Assembly: GCA_020524245.1 (NCBI GenBank)
Contig: JAIVLN010000001.1
Location: 62,001 to 126,000, forward strand
DNA from: Rossellomorea aquimaris
GTDB taxonomy: Bacteria > Bacillota > Bacilli > Bacillales > Fictibacillaceae
Direction: 5' to 3'
DNA length: 64,000 nt
How positions within the stretch are numbered: position 1 is the first letter of the stretch; every line of letters begins with the position of its first letter. Shown piece by piece: positions 17,068 through 26,814 of this stretch. Both the position numbers and the translations under genes were made by a program. Under the pieces are notes generated by a model. That model was given only the letters and a program-made list of their open reading frames with translations. It searched no databases and was not told where the DNA came from.

Positions 17068-17829
17068 TTACGATTTCTTTGCCGTCGCTTCAAACGTGAT
17101 CGGGTGTCCATGCGTTACCGGATATTTTCCATACTCATAACCAGATGAGATGACAATATTCTCAAACCCGACTAGCTCAAGAATCGTTTTGAACTCTTCT
17201 ACCCCGTACCAACGCAATGGAAACTTCTCTAGCTCAGACTGGATTAACGTTCCGTTCCGCCACTTTTCATAACGGTTGTGACCAACTGTAAACTGGTTGA
17301 TGTAATCGACTTGAACGATCTTGTCTTCCAGCGTGATGATATCCCCGTTCTCCAACTCCCACGTTTTTGTCGATACTTTTCCAAGCGTAATATCCGTTTG
17401 CAAAAACACATCGACGATCAATTTGCCTCCATGATTCAGATGCTTATGGAAATTCTTCAACGCCGCGATGGATTTCTCCCGCTCATGCAACAACAAGAAT
17501 GTACCCGTCGGAATGATGATCGCTCCGTATTCAGTATCCAGTGAAAAAGATTCCATTTTTCCATTGAAAAGAGTCGGGTTCAACCCACGTTGCTGACAGT
17601 TCCTTCTGCAGATGCTAAGCATCTCCTCGGATGAATCGAAGCCATCTACGCGGAAGCCTTTCTCCAGCAACGGAATCAAGATCCGTCCAGTTCCCGTTGC
17701 AGGCTCGAGGATCGGTCCCTCCACCGACTCCAGACGCTCCATGTAAAACTCAATATCTCCGAACGAATAACCGATCGGCTTATCAATATCATAGATTTCA
17801 GATGATAAACGACTATAGTAACCTAGCAT
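17068..17829 (-). CDS. Class I SAM-dependent methyltransferase
   Basis: A 253-residue enzyme. Motif I is LEPATGTGRILIPLL (about residue 41), followed by VDGFDSSEEML. ATG at 17829 is preceded by AGGGA; the ATG four codons upstream has no site. It sits between the cysteine hydrolase and the GNAT gene with short gaps, suggesting one operon. The methyl acceptor is unknown. Confidence 0.85.
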   Translation of the reverse strand: MLGYYSRLSSEIYDIDKPIGYSFGDIEFYMERLESVEGPILEPATGTGRILIPLLEKGFRVDGFDSSEEMLSICRRNCQQRGLNPTLFNGKMESFSLDTEYGAIIIPTGTFLLLHEREKSIAALKNFHKHLNHGGKLIVDVFLQTDITLGKVSTKTWELENGDIITLEDKIVQVDYINQFTVGHNRYEKWRNGTLIQSELEKFPLRWYGVEEFKTILELVGFENIVISSGYEYGKYPVTHGHPITFEATAKKS

Positions 17830-17844
17830 AGTTTCCCTCATTTG

Positions 17845-18399
17845 TTATTTAATTTTTTGTATATATTGATCAGTGGTCATCACTGTTGCAAATTCATCAT
17901 GTAAAGTAGCAAGCGACACATGATGAATCGTTTCAGGATCCACCCTATCTCCGTTTTGGTCCATTAGCTCATAAGCAGCTGTAGCATCGGACAACAAGTA
18001 TGTATCGTAGCCGTAGTTTCCGCTCATCCGTGTTGTCGTCGATACACAATGAGGTGTTGTCAGACCCATAATGACAATGTGCTTAGTGTTAATACTTTGC
18101 AAATACTCATTCAAATCGGTTCCGATGAAAGCGCTGTTCACATACTTAGTGAACACTTTCTCACTTTCAAGCGGTGCCACAATCTCTTTTATTGCGAAAC
18201 CTTCCCCTGCATGATAGAAGACAGAATCCGGTTTGTCGCTTTTATGCTGAATATGGATCACTTCCCAACCTTTCTCACGATACACATCCAATACCCTTCT
18301 CATGTTTTCTTCCGCATTCGGATTATTACGCTCTCCCCACTTCGGATCAAAGAATGCATTCTGAACATCGACTATAACCAGCACTTTGTTATTCTCCAT
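17845..18399 (-). CDS. Isochorismatase-like cysteine hydrolase
   Basis: A 184-residue protein with VLVIVDVQNAFFD (catalytic Asp about 11) and GLTTPHCVSTTTR (nucleophile Cys), a typical isochorismatase/nicotinamidase fold. The start at 18399 follows AAGGGGGG. It is the first gene of a three-gene minus-strand group with the methyltransferase and GNAT. Confidence 0.87.
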   Translation of the reverse strand: MENNKVLVIVDVQNAFFDPKWGERNNPNAEENMRRVLDVYREKGWEVIHIQHKSDKPDSVFYHAGEGFAIKEIVAPLESEKVFTKYVNSAFIGTDLNEYLQSINTKHIVIMGLTTPHCVSTTTRMSGNYGYDTYLLSDATAAYELMDQNGDRVDPETIHHVSLATLHDEFATVMTTDQYIQKIK

Positions 18400-18592
18400 A
18401 TGTATCCCCCTTATCGATGAAAAAAGCTCACTCAGCCTAATTCGATGAAAGACGCTTTTTACCTTTAAAACCAAAAAAAAGAAACCTAGAATATTTAAAG
18501 TTTCTTCACGCAAACTTGCAAGACGTTTCCATCTTGTTTCATTTACACCTCGGCAAAACCAACGGATAAAGAGGCTTAACGCTTTTTGTCAA

Positions 18593-20059
18593 TCACTCTC
18601 GAGCATTCACTTCAACTGCTGCCCGAATGCCTGATTCGATGGCTCCTTGTATCCATCCGTGAGGTAGGCTCGTATGTTCACCTGCAAAATGGAGCCGACC
18701 TTCTGGAGTTGCCAGATGAAAGAACAACTCACTCTCCTGATTAGGCTTGAACATAGTATAAGCACCAGCTGCATAAGGGTCAGAACCCCAGCTATACACG
18801 CCACCTGCTACAAATTCATGAAAAATGTCATCCCCATACACCTTGGCAAGATTTTTAAGAGAATATTGTAACTTACGTTCATTGGACATGGACACCCATA
18901 TCATGGCATCATCCTCCCAAGTGTAACTAGCAAGAATGACACCTGTTTCTGAGTGAAACCCATGACTCGGAAAGTATGCGTTACGTATAGGGAGATCTGT
19001 GATTAATTGCCCTCCATAATTCCCGTTCATTTCCCAAAACCGGTGCTTAAATTGGAGACCGATTTTTGTTGCAGGTACAGAGTGCAGTTCTCTAATGGCA
19101 CGCCACTTATTATGTGACAGACTGCCGCGGGGCTCAATTTCAACAAATTGCATGACAGGTAAAGGGATTGTAATAATGGCATAATCCGCCGTGTAAGTGT
19201 GGTGTTCCAACGTCTTTGTATGAATGGTATGAATGGTTACATTGTTCGTCGAATGTTCAATTCTCGTCATTTTTTGTGAAAAGCGAAGATTACGCTTTAA
19301 CTCGGGAACAAAAGCCTGTGGCAGAAGGTCATTCCCACCTGTGATCTCATAAAACCTGATCTTTTCATTGATTAACAGCATATATTCACGAATAATTTCG
19401 ACTAGTGAGAGCTCTGGGAGTCCTTCCACTCCAGAAAAGACGTAGATCTTTTCAATAGCCCCTGGAGATAATGATGGTCCAATAGGATTATGTCTCAAAT
19501 AAGTTGAAAGAGAATACTTATCGAACTCCCGTATAACATGGGGCCAATGTTTTGAGGGGTTTTTTTGAATATATTGGACTATGGGGCGTATAGCCTCTTG
19601 AATCAAGTAGAGGGCAGACTTTCCTTTTTCACTGGAATGAACTGGATAACCCATTAGATCGGGTTGTTGCGTGTAAAGATGCCTACGTGTTAATTTTCCA
19701 TTTACATATATTAAATCATTCTGTGTTGAATTGATAAAAGGGTTGATCTTTAAGCCATATTTCTTGATATAACCTAAAGTTAAATAATGCGTATTTGGAA
19801 TCCTCATCGCGCCAGCTTCAACATATTGGTTATACATGAAGGAGTGACGCATCGTGTGAACCCGACCGCCTACGCGCTCCCTCGCTTCAATGACTGTTGT
19901 TTCATGCCCAGCTTGTTTCAATAGTGAAGCTGCTACTAGTCCACTCATACCAGCACCTACTACAATCACCTTTTTGGGTTTCTGAGATTTTTTTAATCCC
20001 TTTTCAACGATCGACTGAAGCAGAGATGAAGTGAGGTGCGGATGCAGGTAATTACCCAT
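18593..20059 (-). CDS. Flavin monoamine / L-amino acid oxidase family protein
   Basis: A 488-residue FAD enzyme. The dinucleotide-binding motif VIVVGAGMSGLVAASLLKQAG begins near residue 31, with ERVGGRVHT after it; the C-terminal FAD motif LHFAGEHTSLPHGWIQGAIE is intact. No signal peptide, so it is cytoplasmic. GGGGGG precedes the ATG. It would oxidatively deaminate an amine or amino acid with release of hydrogen peroxide. Confidence 0.9.
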   Translation of the reverse strand: MGNYLHPHLTSSLLQSIVEKGLKKSQKPKKVIVVGAGMSGLVAASLLKQAGHETTVIEARERVGGRVHTMRHSFMYNQYVEAGAMRIPNTHYLTLGYIKKYGLKINPFINSTQNDLIYVNGKLTRRHLYTQQPDLMGYPVHSSEKGKSALYLIQEAIRPIVQYIQKNPSKHWPHVIREFDKYSLSTYLRHNPIGPSLSPGAIEKIYVFSGVEGLPELSLVEIIREYMLLINEKIRFYEITGGNDLLPQAFVPELKRNLRFSQKMTRIEHSTNNVTIHTIHTKTLEHHTYTADYAIITIPLPVMQFVEIEPRGSLSHNKWRAIRELHSVPATKIGLQFKHRFWEMNGNYGGQLITDLPIRNAYFPSHGFHSETGVILASYTWEDDAMIWVSMSNERKLQYSLKNLAKVYGDDIFHEFVAGGVYSWGSDPYAAGAYTMFKPNQESELFFHLATPEGRLHFAGEHTSLPHGWIQGAIESGIRAAVEVNARE

Positions 20060-20238
20060 TAGAACCCCCCGTTTGTATAAAAAAGGAAAATGGAATGATA
20101 CATTTTATGTTCCTTTTTTTGGAATATCCATCAAAACAGATAATCAGGAAGTTCGTCTGAGGAATAGAGTATTGTCACTATTTATTCTCAGGCTAATGAT
20201 TCGTTTGTCATTTATTTAAGGGTGTTAGGGGACTTCTG
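20060..20238. other. Intergenic region before the small-gene array
   Basis: About 180 bp with no gene or clear repeat. It marks the change from average-sized metabolic genes to AT-rich small genes. Confidence 0.3.
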
Positions 20239-20487
20239 CTAGTCCTTTCTTTTCCAAAACAAATTTCTAACTAAATGAATGAAAAGAAATAGCTGCCATA
20301 ATGCAGCACCTATAAAAATGATATAAAACTCTATTTTGAATGAGTAATACGTTATGGGTGTAATCATTAGCCAGGACATAAATAAAGATGAATTTGAATC
20401 GTGTTTTACGGATAAATACAATAAAAACACGGATAATACTATGAGCATCATAGTGACGATTAAGTAATAAGCGCCAAAGTATAACAT
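20239..20487 (-). CDS. Small membrane protein (three hydrophobic segments)
   Basis: An 82-residue protein, start ATG 20487 after GAGGTGG. Hydrophobic stretches at about 4-25, 31-50 and 56-75, then a basic tail (RNLFWKRKD). No family recognised. Confidence 0.7.
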   Translation of the reverse strand: MLYFGAYYLIVTMMLIVLSVFLLYLSVKHDSNSSLFMSWLMITPITYYSFKIEFYIIFIGAALWQLFLFIHLVRNLFWKRKD

Positions 20488-20588
20488 ATGTACCACCTCT
20501 AGTTGTATTAATAGAGTGTCCCTTTCATGACTCTATAGAACTATCAGCGAAAACTTTTGGTCTTGTCTTTTTTCTCTAACCCGAAAAT

Positions 20589-20831
20589 TCAATTACTCTT
20601 ACCGAATTTCTTTTCTGCCAAAGTCCAGATAAAGTAAATCAAGGCTGACATACCGATAACAATCAATAATCCATTCATTAATAAGTCTACATCCAGTTCA
20701 TTAATGATTAGGTATGGATCACCGTTCTCGTCTCCATAGAAATATTTCCATCCGTTGTATTCAAGTGTGTAATAAGAAATGATGAGACCTGAAATTATTC
20801 CACCCACTAATGAGATTAAGCTCTTCTTCAA
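20589..20831 (-). CDS. Small membrane protein with two transmembrane segments
   Basis: 80 residues, TTG start at 20831 after AGGTGGG. Helices at about 5-22 and 50-70 flank a polar loop containing YGDENGDPYL. Function unknown. Confidence 0.7.
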   Translation of the reverse strand: MKKSLISLVGGIISGLIISYYTLEYNGWKYFYGDENGDPYLIINELDVDLLMNGLLIVIGMSALIYFIWTLAEKKFGKSN

Positions 20832-20935
20832 ATTGATCCCACCTTTGAGTATTTTTTCTTTATCATTTACGAATGGTTATGTATTTTGTATCGGTCATAT
20901 TCCAAAATACAGCGGGTGTGATTAAAACTGTAAAA

Positions 20936-21388
20936 TTACTCCTCAGTTCTCCCATCTAGTGACCAGTAGCCCCCAATTACTTCGTTATCTTTTGGCAAAG
21001 AAGGAAATGAGGTTCCACCAACTACCTTACCTTCTATAACATAAACATAGGTATAGACTTTTCCATTTGACTTAACTCCATCGCAGCATTCCCAATCATC
21101 TAAAGGATGATGATTAACAAGAAACTTTTCAACATCTACCACCATACCCATAAAAGGTTCTGCATTGTTACCTGGAACAGCCCAGTAAAAACTATAGGGA
21201 AGAATTTCTAATTTACTCTTTGTAATTTTGTATCTTTCCTGGTGGTGCTCATATGAAAGAACATTGTAGCCTTGTTCTTCAAGATATTCTTTTGCAACCA
21301 TCGCTGTTTTTGATAATTCTTCTTGTTGACATCCCATTAATGTATAAGAAATAACTATAAATTTTATTAAAAGAGTGTTTATTTTCAT
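20936..21388 (-). CDS. Putative lipoprotein
   Basis: A 150-residue secreted protein. The start at 21388 gives a signal peptide with lipobox YTLMGC. The mature part contains a C-C pair (ECCDG) and beta-strand-like segments (YTYVYVIEGKVVGGTSFPSL). No enzyme motif. The ribosome binding site is weak, so the exact start is uncertain. Confidence 0.65.
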   Translation of the reverse strand: MKINTLLIKFIVISYTLMGCQQEELSKTAMVAKEYLEEQGYNVLSYEHHQERYKITKSKLEILPYSFYWAVPGNNAEPFMGMVVDVEKFLVNHHPLDDWECCDGVKSNGKVYTYVYVIEGKVVGGTSFPSLPKDNEVIGGYWSLDGRTEE

Positions 21389-21470
21389 GCCGCGCCACCA
21401 CAACGTCAAACAGTCTCCCATCTCAATAGATTTGTATATAGTTATTACATTAAAAAAAGCTTATCAATTA

Positions 21471-21602
21471 TTATTTGTTTTTAATCTCTTCGAGTAGAGA
21501 GATCACCTTTTCATTCTGTTCAATTAGTGTTTGATTTTGCTTTCTTAATTTTGTGAGATCAAACGAAAAGACCAATAAGATTACGATTACAAACAAAATC
21601 AT
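21471..21602 (-). CDS. 43-residue membrane-anchored microprotein
   Basis: MILFVIVILLVFSF (one transmembrane helix) followed by a charged heptad-like helix with KLRKQNQTLIEQ. AGAGGTGAAT lies before the ATG at 21602. The TM-plus-coiled-coil layout resembles the gene at 24159. Confidence 0.65.
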   Translation of the reverse strand: MILFVIVILLVFSFDLTKLRKQNQTLIEQNEKVISLLEEIKNK

Positions 21603-21656
21603 ACATTCACCTCTATCTTAAATAACTGTCTGAAATTCAATATGTCCTCCCGAATC

Positions 21657-21845
21657 CTATAGAGTTGGAGGGGTATCATCAAGTGTATTAGCAAGAATTA
21701 GATACATAAGTAAAGAGGTCGGCATTGTTAGAACAAATATTAATCTAACGGCTAACGAAGAAATACCAAAAAACTCAGCAATTCCCCCACAAACTCCTTG
21801 TAAGGACTTATCGGTATATGACCTTCTTAAATTTCTTTTATACAT
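21657..21845 (-). CDS. PspC domain protein
   Basis: 62 residues: YKRNLRRSYTDKSLQGVCGG is the PspC N-terminal signature, followed by two hydrophobic segments. ATG at 21845 follows GGAGGAGG; an upstream start at 21869 is less likely. Stand-alone PspC domains are linked to envelope-stress sensing. Confidence 0.85.
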   Translation of the reverse strand: MYKRNLRRSYTDKSLQGVCGGIAEFFGISSLAVRLIFVLTMPTSLLMYLILANTLDDTPPTL

Positions 21846-21903
21846 TTTAGTGCCTCCTCCTTCTTTCAAACTACAAGACTTACACCTTTTTATCTAAATC
21901 AAG

Positions 21904-22110
21904 TTACACATAGTAACCAATAGCGTTCAATATTACAACTCCTACTCCAGTCACAACAAACCCTGTTACAGTAAGAATGATGACAGTTCTAAAATGCTTG
22001 GTTTCTAACCATATTGTAATTCCCAGAATAATAGTAAATAGAATGCCGAAAAATAATGAAGCGAGAGGATTAGTAGGTGTTATCCAGTCATACCAGCTAA
22101 TAAAGTCCAT
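21904..22110 (-). CDS. Small membrane protein
   Basis: 68 residues with two transmembrane segments (about 13-33 and 42-66). TTGGAGG precedes the ATG. No family recognised. It is 58 bp upstream of the PspC gene in the same direction. Confidence 0.65.
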   Translation of the reverse strand: MDFISWYDWITPTNPLASLFFGILFTIILGITIWLETKHFRTVIILTVTGFVVTGVGVVILNAIGYYV

Positions 22111-22221
22111 AGAATTACCTCCAATTAATCAGGCATATTTATTTCTTTACGTATTAATCAGTTAAAAGTTTCTTATATTTTCCATTTTTTATGAACAGAA
22201 TTTATGGAACAAGGAGAACAA

Positions 22222-22257
22222 AAAAAGAGCGTTCGAAGTATTAACAATTCGACGCTC
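22222..22257 (-). terminator. Terminator-like stem-loop
   Basis: GAGCGTTCGAA (22227-22237) and TTCGACGCTC (22248-22257), with a run of U on the minus strand. The GAGCGT stem resembles the cassette repeats further on but lacks the GCCCCC end. Confidence 0.75.
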
Positions 22258-22282
22258 ATTTTAATTTCATCTTATTGACTTA

Positions 22283-22408
22283 TTAGGTAGAAAAGCTAAC
22301 TTCACTCGAAATTCTTTCATTCTTGTAATCATTATTGAAACCTTTTCCTCTAACGAGTAACCAGTTAATCCCTAAGCTGAGGATCATTCCAGAGAGTCCC
22401 AACATCAT
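22283..22408 (-). CDS. Possible 41-residue membrane microprotein
   Basis: One hydrophobic segment (MMLGLSGMILSLGINWLLV) and a polar tail. It begins 10 bp after the stop of the UPF0316 gene and has no clear ribosome binding site, so it would rely on translational coupling. It may not be a gene. Confidence 0.35.
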   Translation of the reverse strand: MMLGLSGMILSLGINWLLVRGKGFNNDYKNERISSEVSFST

Positions 22409-22418
22409 TAAGAGTGGG

Positions 22419-22979
22419 TTAACTTGCTTTTGATTTTTGTTTCATCTTTTTCTTGAAAAGTTTAGACCGTCTTTTCATAGAATTTGTCAGGTAACCACCT
22501 TTAAAGGATCGGATCTCATATGACGTTAGAAATGCTTTAGGTGCGATACCTTTAATAATTTCAAGTACCTCTTCTTCTCTAGAACGCTTCGAAACTACAT
22601 CTAATCTGTACCGAGTAGTATCAATTCCTTCCCCTTCAAATACAGTTACACCGAATCCTGCCGTTCTAAGTGCAGAAACCAATTCATCACATTCCTCAAG
22701 CAAGTTCACATTATAAGTGATATAGCCGATCGCAAGTTTCTTTTCTAAAGCTCCCCCTAGTAAAAGACCTACACTAAAGCCTACAATGTAAGCAATTATA
22801 TTGTAAACATTAGACAAATCAGCAAATACGATCCCTAAGCTAATAATGTAAATACCCGCCTCTAAAAGCCCTATACTAGCAGCGGATACCGTCCTACCTT
22901 TAACCAAGAAGATCGTTCGAAGAGTTAAGACAGGAACAAAAATAATTTGTAGAATAAAAATCAATAACGCCGAAAACAT
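22419..22979 (-). CDS. UPF0316 family membrane protein (YebE-like)
   Basis: 186 residues: three N-terminal transmembrane helices with [15 protein letters not shown] (DUF5698 signature), then a cytoplasmic ferredoxin-like DUF2179 domain ([13 protein letters not shown], then [19 protein letters not shown]) and a basic tail. Full length for the family. Function unknown. Confidence 0.85.
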   Translation of the reverse strand: MFSALLIFILQIIFVPVLTLRTIFLVKGRTVSAASIGLLEAGIYIISLGIVFADLSNVYNIIAYIVGFSVGLLLGGALEKKLAIGYITYNVNLLEECDELVSALRTAGFGVTVFEGEGIDTTRYRLDVVSKRSREEEVLEIIKGIAPKAFLTSYEIRSFKGGYLTNSMKRRSKLFKKKMKQKSKAS

Positions 22980-23170
22980 TACAATCTCTCTCTTTCTATT
23001 TATGAAATAAGTTCATGTTTAATGAGAAATCAGTTCATCTCAAACATTTACAATGATTAAATTAACATAGGTATTATGAATAACTCCACTATTTAATTTT
23101 TGTAGAAGCGGTTTACTTTAGAATTTTCCACATACCTCGTCTCTATCCCTATGGTACAGGAAGCTGTTTA

Positions 23171-23989
23171 TTATCCTTCAAACGGCAAAGGTTGAGTTCC
23201 ATCGACATCAGTAAAGCCATATTTTCTCGCTAGTTCAGCTACCATAATTGCATCGCCAGAAAATTTAGATACCGAGGTGTCTGATGCCAATGAAACAACC
23301 GCACGTCCTACATATGCGGTTGTTTCAGTTGTTCCATGTTCTGGACCAAAACCTGAATCTACAACTCTTTCTGTTCGCATCCAACCTGGACAAACAGCAA
23401 CGGTTGAAATGTTAAAACCCTTTAAATCCTTTGCCATTCCAAGAGTCATGCGATTGATTGCATTCATTGCTAAATCGTAATATAAATTACCTGATATTTT
23501 GTCCTTCATAAAAAATGTGATATTTACAATTAACCCTTTTTGGTGTTGTGTCATCATAGGTACAGCGTACCGAGTAGTCAGCAAATAAGCTTGCGGTCCA
23601 GCAACCATCATAGCATCCCAATGCTCCAGTGGTCGTTCCCAAAAATGTCGTCCATCACCTGATGGTAGAGAACTTTCTGAGCCACCAAATACACTATTGA
23701 CTAAAATATCAATTCGACCATGGTCCCTTTCAATTTGCTCAAATAGGTTTCTCACGTCATTATCGTTTGTATGGTCACATCTTATAGGAATGCCTTTACC
23801 TCCTCGTGAAGTCACACCTTCAGCAGTTTCCTCAATGGTTTCTGTTCGATTATCAGTTGTAGCTCCCTTTACACTCCGACCTGTCACATACACCGTCGCT
23901 CCTGCGCTGCCTAGTTCAAAGGCAATCCCCCTACCTGCTCCACGGGATGCACCTGAAACAACAGCAATCTTCCCTTGTAATGGTTTCAT
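23171..23989 (-). CDS. SDR family oxidoreductase (lacks the usual YxxxK lysine)
   Basis: 272 residues, DHRS1-like. The NAD(P) loop SGASRGAGRGIAFELG and the NSVFGG segment are typical. In the catalytic region the sequence is NLYYDLAMNAINR, so neither tyrosine has Lys four residues on (A or M instead). It may be inactive or use another residue. RBS is modest (TTAGGAA). Confidence 0.85.
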   Translation of the reverse strand: MKPLQGKIAVVSGASRGAGRGIAFELGSAGATVYVTGRSVKGATTDNRTETIEETAEGVTSRGGKGIPIRCDHTNDNDVRNLFEQIERDHGRIDILVNSVFGGSESSLPSGDGRHFWERPLEHWDAMMVAGPQAYLLTTRYAVPMMTQHQKGLIVNITFFMKDKISGNLYYDLAMNAINRMTLGMAKDLKGFNISTVAVCPGWMRTERVVDSGFGPEHGTTETTAYVGRAVVSLASDTSVSKFSGDAIMVAELARKYGFTDVDGTQPLPFEG

Positions 23990-24089
23990 ATATTCCTAAC
24001 TCCCCAACCTATCTCAATTTTTTATCGTAAATATTGATATTCTTCCCTAAGGACTTATTAAATCCTTGTTCAACTAACCTGCATAATAG

Positions 24090-24150
24090 TTACAAATAAA
24101 GAAAAAGAGGCGTTATCCTTTCTTAGATCAACGCTCCCTTTAGTTGAAGA
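24090..24150 (+). repeat. Cassette-associated repeat (short form)
   Basis: AAAAAGAGGCGTTATCC, loop, GATCAACGCTCCCTTTAGTTGAAG: stem-loop plus boundary motif (here GCTCCC). First clear member of the family from the left. Confidence 0.8.
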
Positions 24151-24158
24151 TACAAATA

Positions 24159-24278
24159 TTAATTCATATCATCTTTCCTTTTTAAAATTTCGATTTCCTT
24201 TTCAAGATTATTTAATCGTTTATGTATTCTATAAAAAATCGGTATATATGCTATTACAACAATAATAACCCAAAACAT
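24159..24278 (-). CDS. 39-residue membrane microprotein with coiled-coil tail
   Basis: MFWVIIVVIAYIPIFYRI (transmembrane) then HKRLNNLEKEIEILKRKD (leucine heptads). Strong site GGGGGAAGAG before the ATG at 24278. Its stop is 20 bp from the GCTCCC boundary of the preceding repeat, the usual layout in this array. Confidence 0.7.
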   Translation of the reverse strand: MFWVIIVVIAYIPIFYRIHKRLNNLEKEIEILKRKDDMN

Positions 24279-24333
24279 TCTCTTCCCCCTTTCTATAAGG
24301 ATTGCCCCTTATTGTGGATGACTTCAAGTCTAG

Positions 24334-24912
24334 TTACTTAGACTTTCCCCATAGTCTTTCAACATTTACCAATTCCTGTTCACTGAAATCCATTCTATAA
24401 ATATCAGGTTTGGATGTACTGTATAAAAAATTCAAGTCATAGGTGCTATCGAAATATCTCATCATTAAGGTCATAACAGCACCGTGAGTTCCTATCACTA
24501 TTTCCTTATCTTTATAAGTGCTTAATAATTTTTTTAAAACTTTTATAGCTCTTTTTTGACAATCAGCATTTGATTCTCCACCTTCGAAAGAGTAATTCGA
24601 ATCAAGAAATGACTCTTCCAAAAGTGGATGTAGTTCCTTGTCAGCTAATCTTCTGTCTTTAGAGGAAAAATTCCACTCTCTTAAATCCTCAAAAACTAAA
24701 ACTTCTTGCCCTAACTGTTGTGCTAACTCTTTAACAGTTGAAATTGAACGTATGTATGGACTTGAAACAACTACATCAATTTTCTTATCTTTCTTCAAAA
24801 TATCAGTTACCCGTTGAGCATCCATATAACCTTTTTCTGTTAACCCTCTTGTTCTTTCATTTCCCTCTTTTGGAGATTCGCCGTGTCTCACCATATAAAC
24901 AACTGTACTCAA
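24334..24912 (-). CDS. Histidine phosphatase family protein (copy 1)
   Basis: 192 residues. MVRHGESP gives the phosphohistidine motif RHG, VVSSPYIRS the arginine motif, and IGTHGAVM the second catalytic His. Closely related to the protein at 31104 (for example shared ERTRGL, AQRVTDILK, STSKPDIYRM). TTG start at 24912. Likely a small-molecule phosphatase; substrate unknown. It is followed upstream, after 23 bp, by a membrane-protein gene in the same direction. Confidence 0.88.
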   Translation of the reverse strand: MSTVVYMVRHGESPKEGNERTRGLTEKGYMDAQRVTDILKKDKKIDVVVSSPYIRSISTVKELAQQLGQEVLVFEDLREWNFSSKDRRLADKELHPLLEESFLDSNYSFEGGESNADCQKRAIKVLKKLLSTYKDKEIVIGTHGAVMTLMMRYFDSTYDLNFLYSTSKPDIYRMDFSEQELVNVERLWGKSK

Positions 24913-24935
24913 TATATACCCCTCACGATAAGTAA

Positions 24936-25220
24936 TTATTTCTTACCTTTTAGTTCTAAGATTATAGGTGCTACATTTAGTATGATAGAAGCAATTGTCA
25001 AAAACCAGAATGCCCTTGCCATACCAGGTACTACATCCGATAAAGCCGCCCAATCTTCTACTTTTACCCACCGAGATACATAACTGTAATCTGCACAAAG
25101 TGTTAATGCTGTAAATGATAATCCCATCGCCATAGCAAGCTTATAATCCTTTCCTGCTTGATACAAATAAAGATTTATAAAAGTTGCTACTATAGCAGTA
25201 ATCCCTAATATTATCCACAT
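24936..25220 (-). CDS. Small membrane protein, three transmembrane segments
   Basis: 94 residues with helices at about 2-20, 28-48 and 68-90. GGAGGTATAGTT precedes the ATG. Upstream partner of the histidine phosphatase. No family recognised. Confidence 0.68.
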   Translation of the reverse strand: MWIILGITAIVATFINLYLYQAGKDYKLAMAMGLSFTALTLCADYSYVSRWVKVEDWAALSDVVPGMARAFWFLTIASIILNVAPIILELKGKK

Positions 25221-25573
25221 AACTATACCTCCAAATAATTTTATTTATGTCCTGTAATCATAAAATGGGAGGCTATCCATACTTTACTCAGACAGATCCT
25301 AGAGATCTGACACAGGTTCGTACTCTAATGTAAACGATAAGGCATTTTTGATTCTTTCATGTTATACCTTCTTAAATGTTTACAATATCTCTTTTATAAC
25401 AGATTTTCCTAAAGCTTTTTATCTCAGGTGAAGATGACCTAATGGGAATTAATTTTGATGAAATGACAGATCAATCTCATTCGTTACCTCTCACTTATTA
25501 CTTGTAATACAGGATAGGCGTAACCCTTTTTACCCCTAGTCCTTTTCTGAAATATTAATACTTGACTATATAA
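25221..25573. other. Gene-free region with a degenerate repeat copy
   Basis: No coding sequence supported. Near 25515-25555 the sequence GGCGTAACCC...CCCCTAGTCCTTTTCTGAAATA resembles a decayed cassette repeat next to the stop of the anti-sigma gene. Confidence 0.45.
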
Positions 25574-26191
25574 CTAAGGAAGTTTTACTTTTTTACCTTC
25601 AACTCTCTTATAGTCTGTTTTTCTCCATTCATCTTGATTGGAATTATATTCATAGAAATTGATATTATTTGTTCCATTTAATTCTTTTCGTATTACAATT
25701 GCATTCGTTTGAGTTTTATCTAAATAATAAAACCACTTTGTCATCCCACCTAATGAATGAGTTTTTTCTAATAATTCAGGTTTTTTCTCATATATATACT
25801 CCGTTGTTGCAAAAACATAATTAGTGAAATCAACATTTGCAGTTTTAATAATATCTTGTTTAACAGCTTTTCTATATTTAATAAGGTTATCAAGAGTTAT
25901 TTCAGGATTATCTTTATTGATTGTAAGAACCTCGTTCTCACTAGTAAAGGAAAAGTCACTATTTGTTATCCCACCACTAAAAGTGAAAAAATAAACTATA
26001 ACTAATGTTAACGATAAGCAAGCTGCCATGGCTGTTGTATATCTTATCATTGGTAATAAATTTGAACGATTACTAATAGAACGTTTTAAATATTTTTGAT
26101 GAACTTTCTTTCTTTTGTCTTCGTCAAAGTCAAAATCTTTAAACGTTATATTATCGAGGGTTTCTCTAAGGTTTTTTAGTTGTTCACTCAT
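25574..26191 (-). CDS. Membrane-anchored anti-sigma-like protein
   Basis: 205 residues: a cytoplasmic N-terminus of about 48 residues, one transmembrane helix (about 50-71) and an extracytoplasmic domain. It overlaps the sigma gene by 4 bp (ATGA), the typical sigma/anti-sigma arrangement. No zinc-binding HxxxCxxC motif, so it is not a ZAS-type factor. Role inferred from position and topology. Confidence 0.75.
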   Translation of the reverse strand: MSEQLKNLRETLDNITFKDFDFDEDKRKKVHQKYLKRSISNRSNLLPMIRYTTAMAACLSLTLVIVYFFTFSGGITNSDFSFTSENEVLTINKDNPEITLDNLIKYRKAVKQDIIKTANVDFTNYVFATTEYIYEKKPELLEKTHSLGGMTKWFYYLDKTQTNAIVIRKELNGTNNINFYEYNSNQDEWRKTDYKRVEGKKVKLP

Positions 26192-26739
26192 TTGACATCC
26201 CCTCTTTCTAATCTAATTTTCAAAAGAGCTTTTGCTCTAGATAGTCTAGATTTGACCGTATTGGGATTCAACCCAATTAAATTAGATATTTCATTAATAG
26301 ATAGGTCCTCAAAATAAAAGAGAAATATTACTTCTCTATACTTTAATGGAAGATGAAAAACTAAATTAGCTAAATGATTCTGTTCATCTTTAATCAACAT
26401 CGACTCTTCTGGTGAGAGATTTTTCCCTTTGGTAATTTTAGCGATTTTATCAGTTAATATTGAATAACGATAATGAGCACTTCTTAAATAATCGCTGCAG
26501 TGATTTGTCGCTATACTATATAACCAGGTTTTAAGCTTTGAGTCTCCATGATATGTATCAATTTTTTCGTAACATTTCAAAAAGACCTCTTGTGTTAAAT
26601 CCTCTGCAATTGTTCTATTACGCACGTATGAATAAGACAGTTTAAGAATATCTCTACCGTAATCAATCATAATCTGTTCCATTATTTCTTCTTTATGTTG
26701 TTTAATAAAATAGGGATCATTTATATTTGGAACACTCAT
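26188..26739 (-). CDS. ECF RNA polymerase sigma factor
   Basis: 183 residues. Region 2 spans about 25-95 (AEDLTQEVFLKCYEKIDTY then LKTWLYSIATNHCSDYLR) and region 4 about 125-178 (LPLKYREVIFLFYFEDLSIN, NPNTVKSRLSRAKALLK). Controls an unknown regulon, presumably held inactive by the overlapping downstream gene. Confidence 0.92.
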   Translation of the reverse strand: MSVPNINDPYFIKQHKEEIMEQIMIDYGRDILKLSYSYVRNRTIAEDLTQEVFLKCYEKIDTYHGDSKLKTWLYSIATNHCSDYLRSAHYRYSILTDKIAKITKGKNLSPEESMLIKDEQNHLANLVFHLPLKYREVIFLFYFEDLSINEISNLIGLNPNTVKSRLSRAKALLKIRLERGDVK

Positions 26740-26814
26740 TACAACCCTCTTTTCATTATCTTTCTAATAAGTTAGACGTAATAGTATAAAAAAAGTTTAT
26801 ATATATAAATAAAA